Assembly: GCF_029626145.1 (NCBI RefSeq)
Contig: NZ_JARUBJ010000002.1
Location: 4,375,501-4,439,500 of the forward strand
Source of the DNA: Micromonospora sp. WMMD961
GTDB lineage: Bacteria; Actinomycetota; Actinomycetes; Mycobacteriales; Micromonosporaceae
DNA: 64,000 nt
Direction of reading: 5' to 3'
Under the pieces are notes generated by a model, which searched no databases, was not told the origin of the DNA, and saw nothing but the letters and a program-made list of their open reading frames with translations. This document shows positions 25,946 to 34,993 of this stretch, piece by piece (positions within the stretch are counted from its first letter, which is position 1; each line of letters begins with the position of its first letter). The translations under genes and the position numbers were made by a program.

Positions 25946-27880
25946 TCAGCTCGCCGGGCCGGCCTCGCGGGGCCCGGGATCCCGAGGGCGGTACTCGGGG
26001 CGGAGCTTCGCGCTCGCGAACGCCGACTTCACCGCCGCCGAGAGCGCGGCGACGTCGTAAGCGCCGTGGTGTCGCCGCCCGTTGACGAAGAAGGTCGGGG
26101 TGCCGGTGACGCCGCTGAGGTCGGCGGAGTCGACGTCCTCGGCGATCCGGTCCACTCCCATCCGCTTCACCATGTGCTCCCGGAACGCGTCCAGGTTCAG
26201 GCCTAGTTGTTCGGCGTAGCCGAGCACGTCGGCGGGGTTGAGAGCGTCCTGGTGAGCGAGCAGCAGGTCGTGCATCTCCCAGAAGGCGCCCTGCTCCCCC
26301 GCCGCCTCGGCCGCCTCGGCGGCGAGTTGGGCGTGCGGGTGGACATCGGTGAGTGGCAGGTGCCGCCACACGTACCGGACGTTGGCGAAGTCCGCCAACA
26401 ACTCTCGGACCACCGGCTCGGCCTGCCCGCAGTACGGGCACTCGAAGTCCCCGTACTCCACCACCGTCACCGGTGCCTCAAGCGAGCCGCGCATGTGGTC
26501 GCGGTCCGGATCGACCGGCAGCATCAGGTCGACGATCCCCTCGGCGACGCCCAGCAGCGCGCGTGCCCGCCGCGCCGGCGAAAGCCGCCCGACCGAGCGG
26601 AACACCAGCCAGGTGACGAGGGACGCGCCGAACGTCGACACGATGATGCCGAACTTCGCCTCGTCCAGGGCCGGCCCGCTCAGTGCGTGGGTGGCGATCA
26701 GGAGCGCGACGGTGAAACCGATGCCGGATACCGTGCCGACCCCCAGGACGGCGAGCCAGCCGACGGGCGGTCGGAATCGGTTGCCGCTCAACCGGGTCGC
26801 CAGCCAGGCGGTGAGCACGATCCCCGCCGGCTTGCCGACGACGTACGCGAGGACGACGCCGATCGTGACCGGCGAGGTCACGGCCCTGGCCAGCAGGTCA
26901 CCGTCGATCACGATGCCGACGTTGGCCAGCGCGAACAGTGGCACGATCACGTAGCTCGCCCAGGGGTGGTAAAGCGTCTGCAGCCGCTCGTTCGGCGACA
27001 GCGCCGAGGTGAGTCCGGCCTGCGCCATCCGGGCGAGTTGCGGGGTGGGCTGTTCCCGGAAGAGGCGGAACTGGTCGCTGGCCCGCTGCAGGTCGCTGCG
27101 GCCGGGAGCGTAGGCGTAGGTCAGCAGTCCCATCAGCAGACCCACCGCGACCGGATCGACGCCGGACATCGAGACGGCGAGCCAGGCCGCCACCCCCAGC
27201 AGCGCGTAGACCGGCCCGAACCGCACACCCCAGGCCCGGACGAGCAGGACGACGCCGAAGATCGCCGCCGCGACGATCAGCGCCGTCAGCGAGGGGTGGT
27301 GCGGGTACGCGACGGCCAGCACTGCGATCGCCACCACATCGTCGACGACGGCGACGGTCAGCAGGAAACCCCGCAGCCGTTCCGAGAACCGCGGCCCGAA
27401 GACGGCCAGCGCGCCGAGCGCGAGCGCCGTGTCGGTGGCCATCACGGCACCCCAGCCCGCCGCGCTGGTATGCCCGGCGTTGATGGCGAGGTAGATCGCG
27501 ATCGGCACGAGCATGCCGCCGACCCCGGCCAGCATCGGCAACGCCAGGCGACGCCGCTCCCGCAGCTCACCGATGTCGAACTCGCGTCGCAACTCCAGCC
27601 CCGCGACCAGGAAGAAGAACGTCATGAGGCCGCTGTTGACCCAGAAACGCACATCGTGTGTCACGTGCCAGTCGGCGAGCTGGACTGAAAAGGTCGTGTT
27701 CCAGACCGACTCGTACGACGAGGCGCTGAGGTTCGCCCAGAGGAGAGCCGTCACCGCGGCGATCAGCACCACCCGCGCGCCGCCGGTCTCGGTGCGCAGG
27801 AACGAGCGCAGCGGAGCGTTGAACCGCCCCTCCCAGGCTGTTCGGCTGGTCCAACCCCGGTGCGTGTTGTCGCTCATCAC
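25946..27880 (-). CDS. nhaA: NhaA Na+/H+ antiporter fused to a DsbA-like thioredoxin domain
   Basis: A 644-residue fusion. Residues 20-430 are NhaA, with the transport Asp pair D180-D181 in VVDDVVAIAV, and LVAGLELRREFDIGEL and the crossed-helix regions conserved. Residues 455-625 are a DsbA/thioredoxin fold: VEYGDFECPYCGQAEP with C481 and C484, then the cis-Pro motif GVTGTPTFFVNG. The antiporter exchanges internal sodium for protons. The thioredoxin part may regulate it or act on disulfides at the membrane, but its topology is uncertain. Such fusions are known in actinobacteria. It is 43 bp downstream of tctA with a palindrome in the gap. Confidence 0.92.
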   Translation of the reverse strand: MMSDNTHRGWTSRTAWEGRFNAPLRSFLRTETGGARVVLIAAVTALLWANLSASSYESVWNTTFSVQLADWHVTHDVRFWVNSGLMTFFFLVAGLELRREFDIGELRERRRLALPMLAGVGGMLVPIAIYLAINAGHTSAAGWGAVMATDTALALGALAVFGPRFSERLRGFLLTVAVVDDVVAIAVLAVAYPHHPSLTALIVAAAIFGVVLLVRAWGVRFGPVYALLGVAAWLAVSMSGVDPVAVGLLMGLLTYAYAPGRSDLQRASDQFRLFREQPTPQLARMAQAGLTSALSPNERLQTLYHPWASYVIVPLFALANVGIVIDGDLLARAVTSPVTIGVVLAYVVGKPAGIVLTAWLATRLSGNRFRPPVGWLAVLGVGTVSGIGFTVALLIATHALSGPALDEAKFGIIVSTFGASLVTWLVFRSVGRLSPARRARALLGVAEGIVDLMLPVDPDRDHMRGSLEAPVTVVEYGDFECPYCGQAEPVVRELLADFANVRYVWRHLPLTDVHPHAQLAAEAAEAAGEQGAFWEMHDLLLAHQDALNPADVLGYAEQLGLNLDAFREHMVKRMGVDRIAEDVDSADLSGVTGTPTFFVNGRRHHGAYDVAALSAAVKSAFASAKLRPEYRPRDPGPREAGPAS

Positions 27881-27897
27881 GGGGACAATCTTCGCCG

Positions 27898-27912
27898 ACC
27901 TGACGGTCAGGT
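27898..27912. promoter_or_regulatory. 15-bp palindrome between tctA and nhaA
   Basis: ACCTGAC-G-GTCAGGT is a perfect 7-1-7 palindrome in the 43-bp gap. With a one-base centre it cannot fold into a good RNA hairpin and looks more like an operator for the nhaA fusion gene. Confidence 0.5.
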
Positions 27913-27923
27913 GGTCCGGATTG

Positions 27924-29429
27924 CTACTCCTCTTCGGCGAAGACCACCGCGCGGCGCTGGCGAATCGTCGGGAGGACGGCGACGACGAGGGCGGCGACGG
28001 CCAGGGTCAGGAGCACCGCGGAGATCGGGCGGGTCACGAAGACCGACGGGTCGCCACGGGAGATGATGAGCGCGCGCCGCAGGTTCTCCTCCAGCAGCGG
28101 GCCGAGGACGAAGCCGAGCAGCAGCGGCGCCGGCTCGCAACCGCACTTGATCAGCAGGTATCCCAGGATCCCGAAGAACGCGATCGCGTAGACGTCGTAC
28201 GCGTTGAAGCTCAGCGAGTACGTGCCGATCGCGGCGAACAGGATGATCATCGGGAACAGCACCTGGTACGGGATGCGCAGCAGACGCACCCAGAGGCCGA
28301 TCAACGGGAGGTTCAGCAGCAGCAGGATCACGTTCCCGATCCACATCGACGCGATCAGGCCCCAGAACAGCGCCGGTTCGTCGTTGATGACGTTCGGGCC
28401 GGGAGTGATGCCTTGCACGATGAACGCGCCGATCATCAGTGCCATGACCGGGTGGGCGGGCAGCCCCAGGGTGAGAAGTGGGATGAACGACGTCTGCGCG
28501 GCGGCGTTGTTCGCCGACTCGGGACCGGCGACACCCTCGATCGCGCCGTGCCCGAACTCCTTCGGCCGCTTCGAGATCCGCTTTTCGACGGCGTACGAGG
28601 TGAACGAGGCGAGCACGTGCCCGCCGCCGGGTAGGACGCCGAGCGCGGCGCCGAGACCGGTGCCCCGCAGGATCGGGGCGACGATCCGACGCCGGTCCTC
28701 GCGGGTCGGCCAGAGGTTGGTCACCCTGTTGACGACGGCCGTACGGGTCTGCTCGTTCTCCAGGTTGCGCAGGATCTCGGCCACCCCGAACAGGCCGACG
28801 GCGACCGACACGAAGTCGATGCCCCCGTACAGCTCCCGCTGCTCGAACACGAACCGGGGCGTCCCGGTGTAGATGTCCTGGCCGACCGTGCCGAGCAGCA
28901 CGCCGAGCGCGATCATCGCCAGGGCCTTGAGCGCCGTGCCTCGGGCCAGCGCGATCGACACGATCAGGCCGAACAGCACGAGCGAGAAGTAGTCGGCCGC
29001 GCCGAATCTCAGCGCGACGCTGGCCAGTGGCGGGGCGGCGGCGGCCAGAGCCACGGTGGCGACCGTACCCGCGACGAAGGACCCGATCGCCGCGGCCGCG
29101 AGGGCCGGTCCGGCCCGGCCCTGGCGGGCCATTTCGTGCCCGTCCAGCGCGGTGACCGCCGCGGACGACTCACCGGGCAGGTTGATCAGAATGGCGGTCG
29201 TCGAACCGCCGTACTGTGCGCCGTAGTAGATGCCGGCCAGCATGATCAGCGCCGTCACCGGCTCGAAGCTGAACGTGATCGGCAGCAGCATCGCCACCGT
29301 CGCCGTCGGCCCGATGCCGGGCAGTACGCCCACCGCGGTTCCGAGCAACACTCCCACGAAGCAGTAGAGGACGTTCTGGACCAGGAGGGCCGTCGAGAAA
29401 CCCAGCGCGAGATTGTCGAGAAGGTCCAT
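27924..29429 (-). CDS. tctA: Tripartite tricarboxylate transporter, large permease
   Basis: A 501-residue membrane protein with about eleven helices and the TctA signature GVLPGIGPTATVAMLLP, then YYGAQYGGSTTAILINLPGE and GLPGTALGVLPGGGHV-like loops. It forms the sodium-driven channel of a binding-protein-dependent secondary transporter for di- or tricarboxylates such as citrate. Third gene of tctCBA, 20 bp after tctB. Confidence 0.95.
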   Translation of the reverse strand: MDLLDNLALGFSTALLVQNVLYCFVGVLLGTAVGVLPGIGPTATVAMLLPITFSFEPVTALIMLAGIYYGAQYGGSTTAILINLPGESSAAVTALDGHEMARQGRAGPALAAAAIGSFVAGTVATVALAAAAPPLASVALRFGAADYFSLVLFGLIVSIALARGTALKALAMIALGVLLGTVGQDIYTGTPRFVFEQRELYGGIDFVSVAVGLFGVAEILRNLENEQTRTAVVNRVTNLWPTREDRRRIVAPILRGTGLGAALGVLPGGGHVLASFTSYAVEKRISKRPKEFGHGAIEGVAGPESANNAAAQTSFIPLLTLGLPAHPVMALMIGAFIVQGITPGPNVINDEPALFWGLIASMWIGNVILLLLNLPLIGLWVRLLRIPYQVLFPMIILFAAIGTYSLSFNAYDVYAIAFFGILGYLLIKCGCEPAPLLLGFVLGPLLEENLRRALIISRGDPSVFVTRPISAVLLTLAVAALVVAVLPTIRQRRAVVFAEEE

Positions 29430-29449
29430 TCCTCAACCCAGACGGCCCG

Positions 29450-29911
29450 TCAGAATCCCAGCCACGGGCCCCACAGCGGGATCCGCAGCTGGAGTCCGAC
29501 GACGAAGATGAGCGTGCTGGCCACGGTCAACCCAGCGGCCACCGCCACCGCCGTGAGCAGCCGCACGCGGGTGCTGGCCAACGTGGTGACCAGGGCGGTC
29601 ACCGCCGTCGTCGGGACGAACCCGAGGCGGCGGATGGTGAATCCGAAGAACAGGACCGCGAGCACGATGACGGCGACCGCCCGCCACGGGATCGGTCCAA
29701 ACGAGATCACCTCACCGGCGACGAGGCCCTTGCCGACGATCGCCAGGCCCAGGGCGACCACGGCCGCGCCCACCAGCAGCGGGAAGGCACCCGGGCCCAT
29801 CCGCGTCGGGGTGCCCAGCTCGTAGCCGAGCGCCCCCACCGCGAATGCGCCACCGATCAGGACGAACATGCCCCCGGCGAGGACGTCCGGGAACGACCGA
29901 TGGCGCTCCAC
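29450..29911 (-). CDS. tctB: Tripartite tricarboxylate transporter, small permease
   Basis: A 153-residue protein with four membrane helices. It has the TctB family layout (FPDVLAGGMFVLIGGAFAVGA, a G/P-rich TRMGPGAFPLLVG) and lies between tctC and tctA with one and 20 bp of spacing. TctB is the small accessory membrane subunit of the complex. Confidence 0.9.
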   Translation of the reverse strand: MERHRSFPDVLAGGMFVLIGGAFAVGALGYELGTPTRMGPGAFPLLVGAAVVALGLAIVGKGLVAGEVISFGPIPWRAVAVIVLAVLFFGFTIRRLGFVPTTAVTALVTTLASTRVRLLTAVAVAAGLTVASTLIFVVGLQLRIPLWGPWLGF

Positions 29912-29912
29912 C

Positions 29913-30935
29913 TCAGGAGACCTTGACCCCGGAATCGGCGATGATCTTCGCCCAGGTGCCGATCTGCTCGTCGAGCTTCGCCCGGTGCGCCTCCGGTGTC
30001 GCGTCCTGGGCCGGGACCGGCGCAGTGCCGAGCTTGGCCATCTGGTCGATGACGCCCTGGTCGGCCAGTGCGACCTTGAGCGCCTCGGACAGCTTCTGGA
30101 CGATCTCCTGCGGCGTGTCCGCCGGAACGTACAGCCCGTGCCACACGCTGACCGTGAGCTGGGGCAACCCGGCCTCGGCGGTGGTGGGCAGGTCGGGAAG
30201 GCTCTTCACCCGCTCGGGCGTGGTGACCGCGTACGCCTTCACCTTTCCCGCCGCGATCTGGCCGCTGGTGTTGGTCGTCTGGTCGCACATGAAGTCGACC
30301 TGGCCGCCGACGAGGTCGGTCAACGCGGGACCGGTGCCCTGGTACGGGACCTCCTGGAGCTTCACGCCGGTGATGGTCTGGAACAGCAGGCCACACAGGT
30401 GGGAGGCGGCGCCGATGCCCGCGTTGGCCAGCGTGACCTTGCCGGCGTTCGCCTTCACGTGGCTGACCAGGTCCGGAAGCGTCGCGGGCGCGAAGTCCTT
30501 GCGGGCGACGATCGTCATCGGCACCTCGGTGACGAGCCCGACCGACTCGAAGTCGTCGAGTGGCTTGTAACCCAGGCTCTTGTACAGCGCGGGCGCCGTC
30601 GACATGCCGATGTGGTGCATGAGCACGGTGTAGCCGTCCGGCCTGGCCCGCGCGACGTCGCCGGCGCCGACCGTGCCGCCGGCACCCTCGACATTCTGGA
30701 CGACGATCTTGCCGCCGAGCTTCGTGGCCATCGGCTCGGCGATCATGCGGGTGACCGTGTCCGTCGGCCCGCCGGCGCTGAACGGCACGACGATGGTGAT
30801 GTTCCGGTCCGGATAACCGGCGGCGTCGCCCCCGCCATTGGCGCCCCCGTTACCGGAACAGGCCGCGACGAGCGAGACGGCGCCGACCGCGGCGATCATC
30901 CGTCCGGCGGCGCGGCGCCTGCTGGTCGTTCGCAT
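29913..30935 (-). CDS. tctC: Tripartite tricarboxylate transporter, substrate-binding lipoprotein
   Basis: A 340-residue binding protein with a lipobox VAAC (C26). The Bug/TctC fold has ITIVVPFSAGGPTDTVTRMIA, VVQNVEGAGGTVGA and VPYQGTGPALTDLVGGQVDFM. It captures the carboxylate outside the membrane for TctAB. ATG at 30935 has GAGGAGGG upstream. It is divergent from the two-component genes, which probably sense the same substrate and switch the operon on. Confidence 0.93.
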   Translation of the reverse strand: MRTTSRRRAAGRMIAAVGAVSLVAACSGNGGANGGGDAAGYPDRNITIVVPFSAGGPTDTVTRMIAEPMATKLGGKIVVQNVEGAGGTVGAGDVARARPDGYTVLMHHIGMSTAPALYKSLGYKPLDDFESVGLVTEVPMTIVARKDFAPATLPDLVSHVKANAGKVTLANAGIGAASHLCGLLFQTITGVKLQEVPYQGTGPALTDLVGGQVDFMCDQTTNTSGQIAAGKVKAYAVTTPERVKSLPDLPTTAEAGLPQLTVSVWHGLYVPADTPQEIVQKLSEALKVALADQGVIDQMAKLGTAPVPAQDATPEAHRAKLDEQIGTWAKIIADSGVKVS

Positions 30936-31069
30936 ACGGCAGCCCTCCTCATCAACGCATGGACATTCCTGATCGGGCATGTGGCTCCCAGTCTCGGCTG
31001 GTCGGAGCGCGGATGGTGTCAGAGAAATCCCAAGAACTCGCGGGCCGGCACGAGCACCGGTCCGGGCCG

Positions 31070-31083
31070 TACAATCCGCTGGT
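31070..31083 (+). promoter_or_regulatory. -10 hexamer for leaderless response-regulator transcript
   Basis: TACAAT at 31070-31075 is a strong -10, eight bases before the ATG at 31084; no ribosome site is present. The 148-bp region 30936-31083 also carries the tctC promoter on the other strand. Confidence 0.6.
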
Positions 31084-31767
31084 ATGCGGATAACCGTCAT
31101 CGAGGATGACGACCGCGTGGCGCGGGGTCTGGTGACCGTTCTGACCCAGGCGGGCTTCGAGGTCGACCGGGTCGCCACCGCTGCGGAGGCGGTGCGCGCC
31201 GCGCCGTCCGACGTGGTCCTCGTCGACCTGGGTCTCCCCGACGGCGACGGACTGGACGTCATTCGCAGCCTGCGTGATCATCCGCAGACCGCCGTCATCG
31301 CGGTGACCGCACGATCCGAGGAACACGAGCGGGTCCGTGGCCTGCGCGCCGGCGCCGACGACTACATCGTCAAGCCGTTCGGCATACCAGAACTGCTAGC
31401 CCGGATCGATGCCGTCCTGCGGCGTACCCGGGCCGCCCGCTCCCTCGCCCCGGCGGACGCGCCGCTCGTCCTCGGCCCGGTGCGGATCTGCGTCGGCACC
31501 CGCGAGGTCACCGTCGACGGCACGCTCGTGCCGTTGACCCGCAAGGAGTTCGCGTTGCTGCTGCTCCTGGCGCGGCGAGCACCCAACGTGGTCAGTCGCG
31601 ACGTCATCCTCGACCAGATCTGGGGTGCGACCTGGGAGTCGTCGAGCCGCACCCTGGACACCCACATAGCGGCGCTTCGGCACAAGCTCGGGCCGGGAGT
31701 GGTCATCCGCACCGTCCACGGCGTCGGCTATCGGCTCCTGGCCGACCAGCCGGAGCTGATCGGCTGA
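31084..31767 (+). CDS. OmpR-family response regulator (TctD-like)
   Basis: A 227-residue regulator. The receiver domain has EDDD acidic residues, phospho-acceptor D48 in VLVDLGLPDGDGL, T in VTAR and the Lys of VKPFGIPELLARI. The winged-helix Trans_reg_C domain has PLTRKEFALLLLLARRAPNVVSR and RTVHGVGYRL. Encoded six bases before its kinase and divergent from tctCBA, the classical arrangement for tricarboxylate uptake control. Confidence 0.92.
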   Translation: MRITVIEDDDRVARGLVTVLTQAGFEVDRVATAAEAVRAAPSDVVLVDLGLPDGDGLDVIRSLRDHPQTAVIAVTARSEEHERVRGLRAGADDYIVKPFGIPELLARIDAVLRRTRAARSLAPADAPLVLGPVRICVGTREVTVDGTLVPLTRKEFALLLLLARRAPNVVSRDVILDQIWGATWESSSRTLDTHIAALRHKLGPGVVIRTVHGVGYRLLADQPELIG

Positions 31768-31773
31768 CGCGCC

Positions 31774-33243
31774 GTGCGCCGCCGCCTGCTCGTCGTCCTG
31801 GTCCCTCTCGCGGTGCTTCTCGTCGCGGCACTCGGGGTGCCGCTCAGCGTCACCGTGGCCGAACGGGAGATGCAGGAGACGTACGTCAACCGGCTGGGCG
31901 ACGTCGGCCGGTTCGCCTCGCTGGCCGAGACCGCGCTGTCCACCGGGCGGACCGAGGCGTTGCAGCAGGAGCTGACCCGGTACCACGATCTCTACGACAT
32001 CCCGGTCGCGCTGATCGACACGTCGGGCACGGTGCTGCTCGGGCCGGCCGACGCCTACGCGGAGGCGGCGCGCGCCGAGCCGGCGTTGCCCCGGACCGTG
32101 ACCGCGGCACTGGCCGGCGCCCGGTCCGAGCCGTCCTGGGAATGGGCTCCCTGGGCCGATTCCGCCCTCGTCGTGGCGGAGCCGGTGGGCCGGGACAGCG
32201 AGGTCGTCGGCGCCGTCGTGACGATCTCCGACCTGTCCAAGACGCGCGAACTCATCCTCGTACGCTGGGCCCGGCTGGCCGGGCTCGGGCTGCTGCCGTT
32301 GATCGCGCTGGCCGCCGTCGCCTGGCCGGTGTCGGCATGGGTGCTCCGGCCGGTGCGGAAACTGGACGCGGCGACCTCGCGGATCTCCGAAGGCGACCTG
32401 ACGATCCGCGCCGACGCCGAGGCCGGCCCGGTCGAACTGCGGCGGCTCGCGCGATCGTTCAACACCATGATGGACGCCGTCGAGAACGCCGTGCAGCGGC
32501 AGCGCGCGTTCGTGTCCGACGCGTCGCACCAGTTGCGCAACCCGTTGACGAGCCTTCGGCTCGCGGTGGAGAGCCTCGCGCCGCACCTGCGACCGGACGG
32601 TGACGGCCAGCAGATGTACGACGTCGCCGTCGACGAACTGAAGGCGATGCAGCGGATGCTGAACTCGTTGCAGGCCAGCGCGCGAATGGAGAGCATGCGG
32701 ACCGCGTCGCCGGTGGACCTCGACGAGGTTCTGGCGACCCGGGTCGACCGGTGGCGGGCACTGACGGCCACGGCCGGACAGACCCTGACGGTCCACGTAC
32801 CACCGGGGTTGCGGGTGTTGGAGCCGCCCGGCGGCCTGGGCAGCATCCTGGACGAGCTGATCAGCAACGCGCTGCGGCTGTCCGACGCACAGGTCGTGGA
32901 GGTGTCCGCACAGGTTGTCCCCGGTGGTGCGGGCGTCGAGGGCCGCGACGGAGCCGTGGTAGCGGTCGCCGTTCGCGACGACGGCCAGGGCATCGACGCC
33001 GCCGAGCGGGCCCAGGCGCTACGACGGTTCTGGCGGTCGCCACGACACCAGAACGTGTCCGGTACCGGCCTGGGGCTGGCGATCTGCGCCGACCTGATCG
33101 GGGCGGCCGGGGGCGAGCTGCGCCTGGCGGACGGCCTGCCCCGTCCGGACGGGTCCGGGCACGGCTTCGCCGCGGTGGTGGTGTTGCCGGCCGTACCGCA
33201 GGTGGTGTCTCCGTCCGACGCTGAAGCGTCGGTGCCGACCTGA
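31774..33243 (+). CDS. Sensor histidine kinase (TctE-like)
   Basis: A 489-residue membrane kinase. Helix 1 (4-25) and helix 2 (about 165-190) enclose a periplasmic sensor region. A HAMP segment then leads to HisKA with H252 in SDASHQLRNPLTSLRL. HATPase_c shows LDELISNALRLSDA, DDGQGI and GTGLGLAIC. GTG start at 31774. It most likely detects a carboxylate, either directly or through a binding protein; the TAXI lipoprotein encoded convergently 21 bp away is a candidate partner. Confidence 0.92.
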   Translation: MRRRLLVVLVPLAVLLVAALGVPLSVTVAEREMQETYVNRLGDVGRFASLAETALSTGRTEALQQELTRYHDLYDIPVALIDTSGTVLLGPADAYAEAARAEPALPRTVTAALAGARSEPSWEWAPWADSALVVAEPVGRDSEVVGAVVTISDLSKTRELILVRWARLAGLGLLPLIALAAVAWPVSAWVLRPVRKLDAATSRISEGDLTIRADAEAGPVELRRLARSFNTMMDAVENAVQRQRAFVSDASHQLRNPLTSLRLAVESLAPHLRPDGDGQQMYDVAVDELKAMQRMLNSLQASARMESMRTASPVDLDEVLATRVDRWRALTATAGQTLTVHVPPGLRVLEPPGGLGSILDELISNALRLSDAQVVEVSAQVVPGGAGVEGRDGAVVAVAVRDDGQGIDAAERAQALRRFWRSPRHQNVSGTGLGLAICADLIGAAGGELRLADGLPRPDGSGHGFAAVVVLPAVPQVVSPSDAEASVPT

Positions 33244-33264
33244 TCATCCGGTCGCTGTCCCGGG

Positions 33265-34224
33265 TCACCGCTTCCGGTCGCGGAACCAGGCCGCCGCGCC
33301 CGGGTGGAGCGGAACCGACGCCGTCGCTATCCCGGTACGCACGTTGATCTGCCAGGCCTCGGGGAGGGTTTCGGCGTCGTCGCGGCCGGCGGAGGTGATC
33401 GCGCCGGTGTGCGTGAAGACCGTGTCGGTGATGGCGTAGGCCAGGCCCTCGGGCAGGTCGTCGCGCGCGAGCAGCACGTTCGGTACGGCGACCGTGCGAA
33501 TGGCCGGGACGCCGGCGTAGGCAGTCGCGTGGATCATCGCCGGGGCGTAGGGACCCGGGTACTCCGTGAAGAGCCCGCCCGCCTGCGCGTCCAGCGGGAT
33601 AAGCCGGATGGGGTGCCGTTGCGCCAGCTCGGTGATGGCGGGTGTCGGGACGCCGGTCAGGGAGAACATCGCGTCGATCGTGCCGTCGCGCAGCGCCGTC
33701 GCTGATTCGGCCTGGCTGAGATGCCTGCGGTCGGCGTTCACCGTGCCGAGCCGCAGCACCCGCAGCGCTGTGAACTCCGTGCCCGAGTCGTGTGCACCGA
33801 GGGACAGGCGCTTGCCCTCGAGATCCTGGAACTCGTCGATCGCCGAATCGGCCATCACCACGAGGTGCAGGTGGCTGTCGTAGAGCCGGCAGATCGCCGA
33901 CAGCCCCGGGGGCGCGCTGCCGTCGGCCCTGATCAACGCATCCAGGCTCGTCAGCCCGAGGTGCACCTCGCCGGCCCGCAGCATCCGGATGTTGTCGGTG
34001 GACGCCCCGCTCGGCACGGTGGTCACCGTCACCGCCGGCACCTGCTCGGAGATGTGCTCGGCCAACGCGCCGCCGATGCGCCGGTACACCGCTCCCGCCG
34101 GCCCGGTCGCCAGTCGCAGGTGGACCTCGCTCGCCTCGGGCTGCCGCGAGCAACCGACGAGCAGCCCTGCGGCGGTCAGAAGCACCGCCCGCCGACTGAA
34201 CCGCAGCTCCGGGCTCAGCACCAT
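33265..34224 (-). CDS. TAXI-family solute-binding lipoprotein, no TRAP permease nearby
   Basis: A 319-residue binding protein with a Tat-like lipoprotein signal: twin Arg 11-12 (FSRRAVLLT) and lipobox LVGC with C25. The NMT1-like/TAXI fold has LRLATGPAGAVYRRIGGALAEH, VTTVPSGASTDNIRML and LSLGAHDSGTE. TAXI proteins normally feed TRAP transporters, often with glutamate or related acids, but no TRAP membrane genes are in the window. Its position beside the kinase suggests a sensing role. The minus-strand ATG has TATCAT six bases upstream and no ribosome site. Confidence 0.88.
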   Translation of the reverse strand: MVLSPELRFSRRAVLLTAAGLLVGCSRQPEASEVHLRLATGPAGAVYRRIGGALAEHISEQVPAVTVTTVPSGASTDNIRMLRAGEVHLGLTSLDALIRADGSAPPGLSAICRLYDSHLHLVVMADSAIDEFQDLEGKRLSLGAHDSGTEFTALRVLRLGTVNADRRHLSQAESATALRDGTIDAMFSLTGVPTPAITELAQRHPIRLIPLDAQAGGLFTEYPGPYAPAMIHATAYAGVPAIRTVAVPNVLLARDDLPEGLAYAITDTVFTHTGAITSAGRDDAETLPEAWQINVRTGIATASVPLHPGAAAWFRDRKR

Positions 34225-34236
34225 CCCGAAATGATA
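34225..34236 (-). promoter_or_regulatory. -10 hexamer for leaderless TAXI transcript
   Basis: On the minus strand TATCAT (34236-34231) is followed after six bases by the ATG at 34224. Confidence 0.5.
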
Positions 34237-34362
34237 CGGACCGGGATCGTGTGCCGAACGGGAGCTCCGGCGACGGCGCCCAGTTCGTCGTCGACGACCG
34301 GGGCCCAGCGTTCGCCCCGTGCTCCACGAGCCGCAACCTGCCGGACCGACCGTTCTATCCGC

Positions 34363-34375
34363 TATGATGGTGGGT
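34363..34375 (+). promoter_or_regulatory. -10 hexamer for leaderless TetR transcript
   Basis: TATGAT at 34363-34368, then seven bases, then ATG 34376. The short spacer leaves no room for a normal leader. Confidence 0.5.
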
Positions 34376-34984
34376 ATGGCGCGCACCGAAACCGACACCC
34401 GGCCCTCCGCGGCGCGACTCCGGCTGCTCAACACGGCGACCAGGCTCTTCTACGCCGAGGGGATCCATTCCGTCGGCGTCGACCGGATCATCGCCGAGGC
34501 AGGGGTGACCCGGGCCACGTTCTACCGGCACTTCCCCAGCAAGGACGACCTCATCCTGGCCTACCTGCGGGAAGTCCACGTCATGGAGCGTGGACTGGTC
34601 GAAGCGGCGATCGCCGCCAATCCCGCGCCGGTCGACTCACTCCTCGGCATCGCCGGCGCCATCGCCCAGAACGTCCAGTCTCCCGCGTTCCGCGGATGCG
34701 CCTTCCTGAACGCCGCGGCGGAGTATCCCGAAACCGGTCATGCCGTGCACCAGGAGATCATCGCCCACCGGCAGTGGTTCCTGGACACACTCACCACGCT
34801 GATGGCGCAGGTCCACGAGGAGACGGCCGATCCCGCCGCGCGCCACTTCGTCATGCTCCGCGACGGCGCCATGGCCGCCGGATGCCTGTTCAACCCCGCC
34901 CTGGTGTCCGAGACCTTCCTGCGCGGGGTGGAAGGGCTCCTCCGGGTCAACACCGCGCGCCAATCGGCCGAAACCGACCGCTGA
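34376..34984 (+). CDS. TetR-family regulator
   Basis: A 202-residue repressor. The helix-turn-helix is GVDRIIAEAGVTRATFYRHFPSKDDLILAYL, followed by a C-terminal domain with FRGCAFLNAAAEYPETGH, the pattern of the YbiH/TetR_C group. It is divergent from the TAXI gene and converges on the LtrA-like gene with nine bases between, so its target is unclear. ATG 34376 is favoured over upstream in-frame starts by the -10 spacing and by where family similarity begins. Confidence 0.87.
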   Translation: MARTETDTRPSAARLRLLNTATRLFYAEGIHSVGVDRIIAEAGVTRATFYRHFPSKDDLILAYLREVHVMERGLVEAAIAANPAPVDSLLGIAGAIAQNVQSPAFRGCAFLNAAAEYPETGHAVHQEIIAHRQWFLDTLTTLMAQVHEETADPAARHFVMLRDGAMAAGCLFNPALVSETFLRGVEGLLRVNTARQSAETDR

Positions 34985-34993
34985 GCCGCCTGG

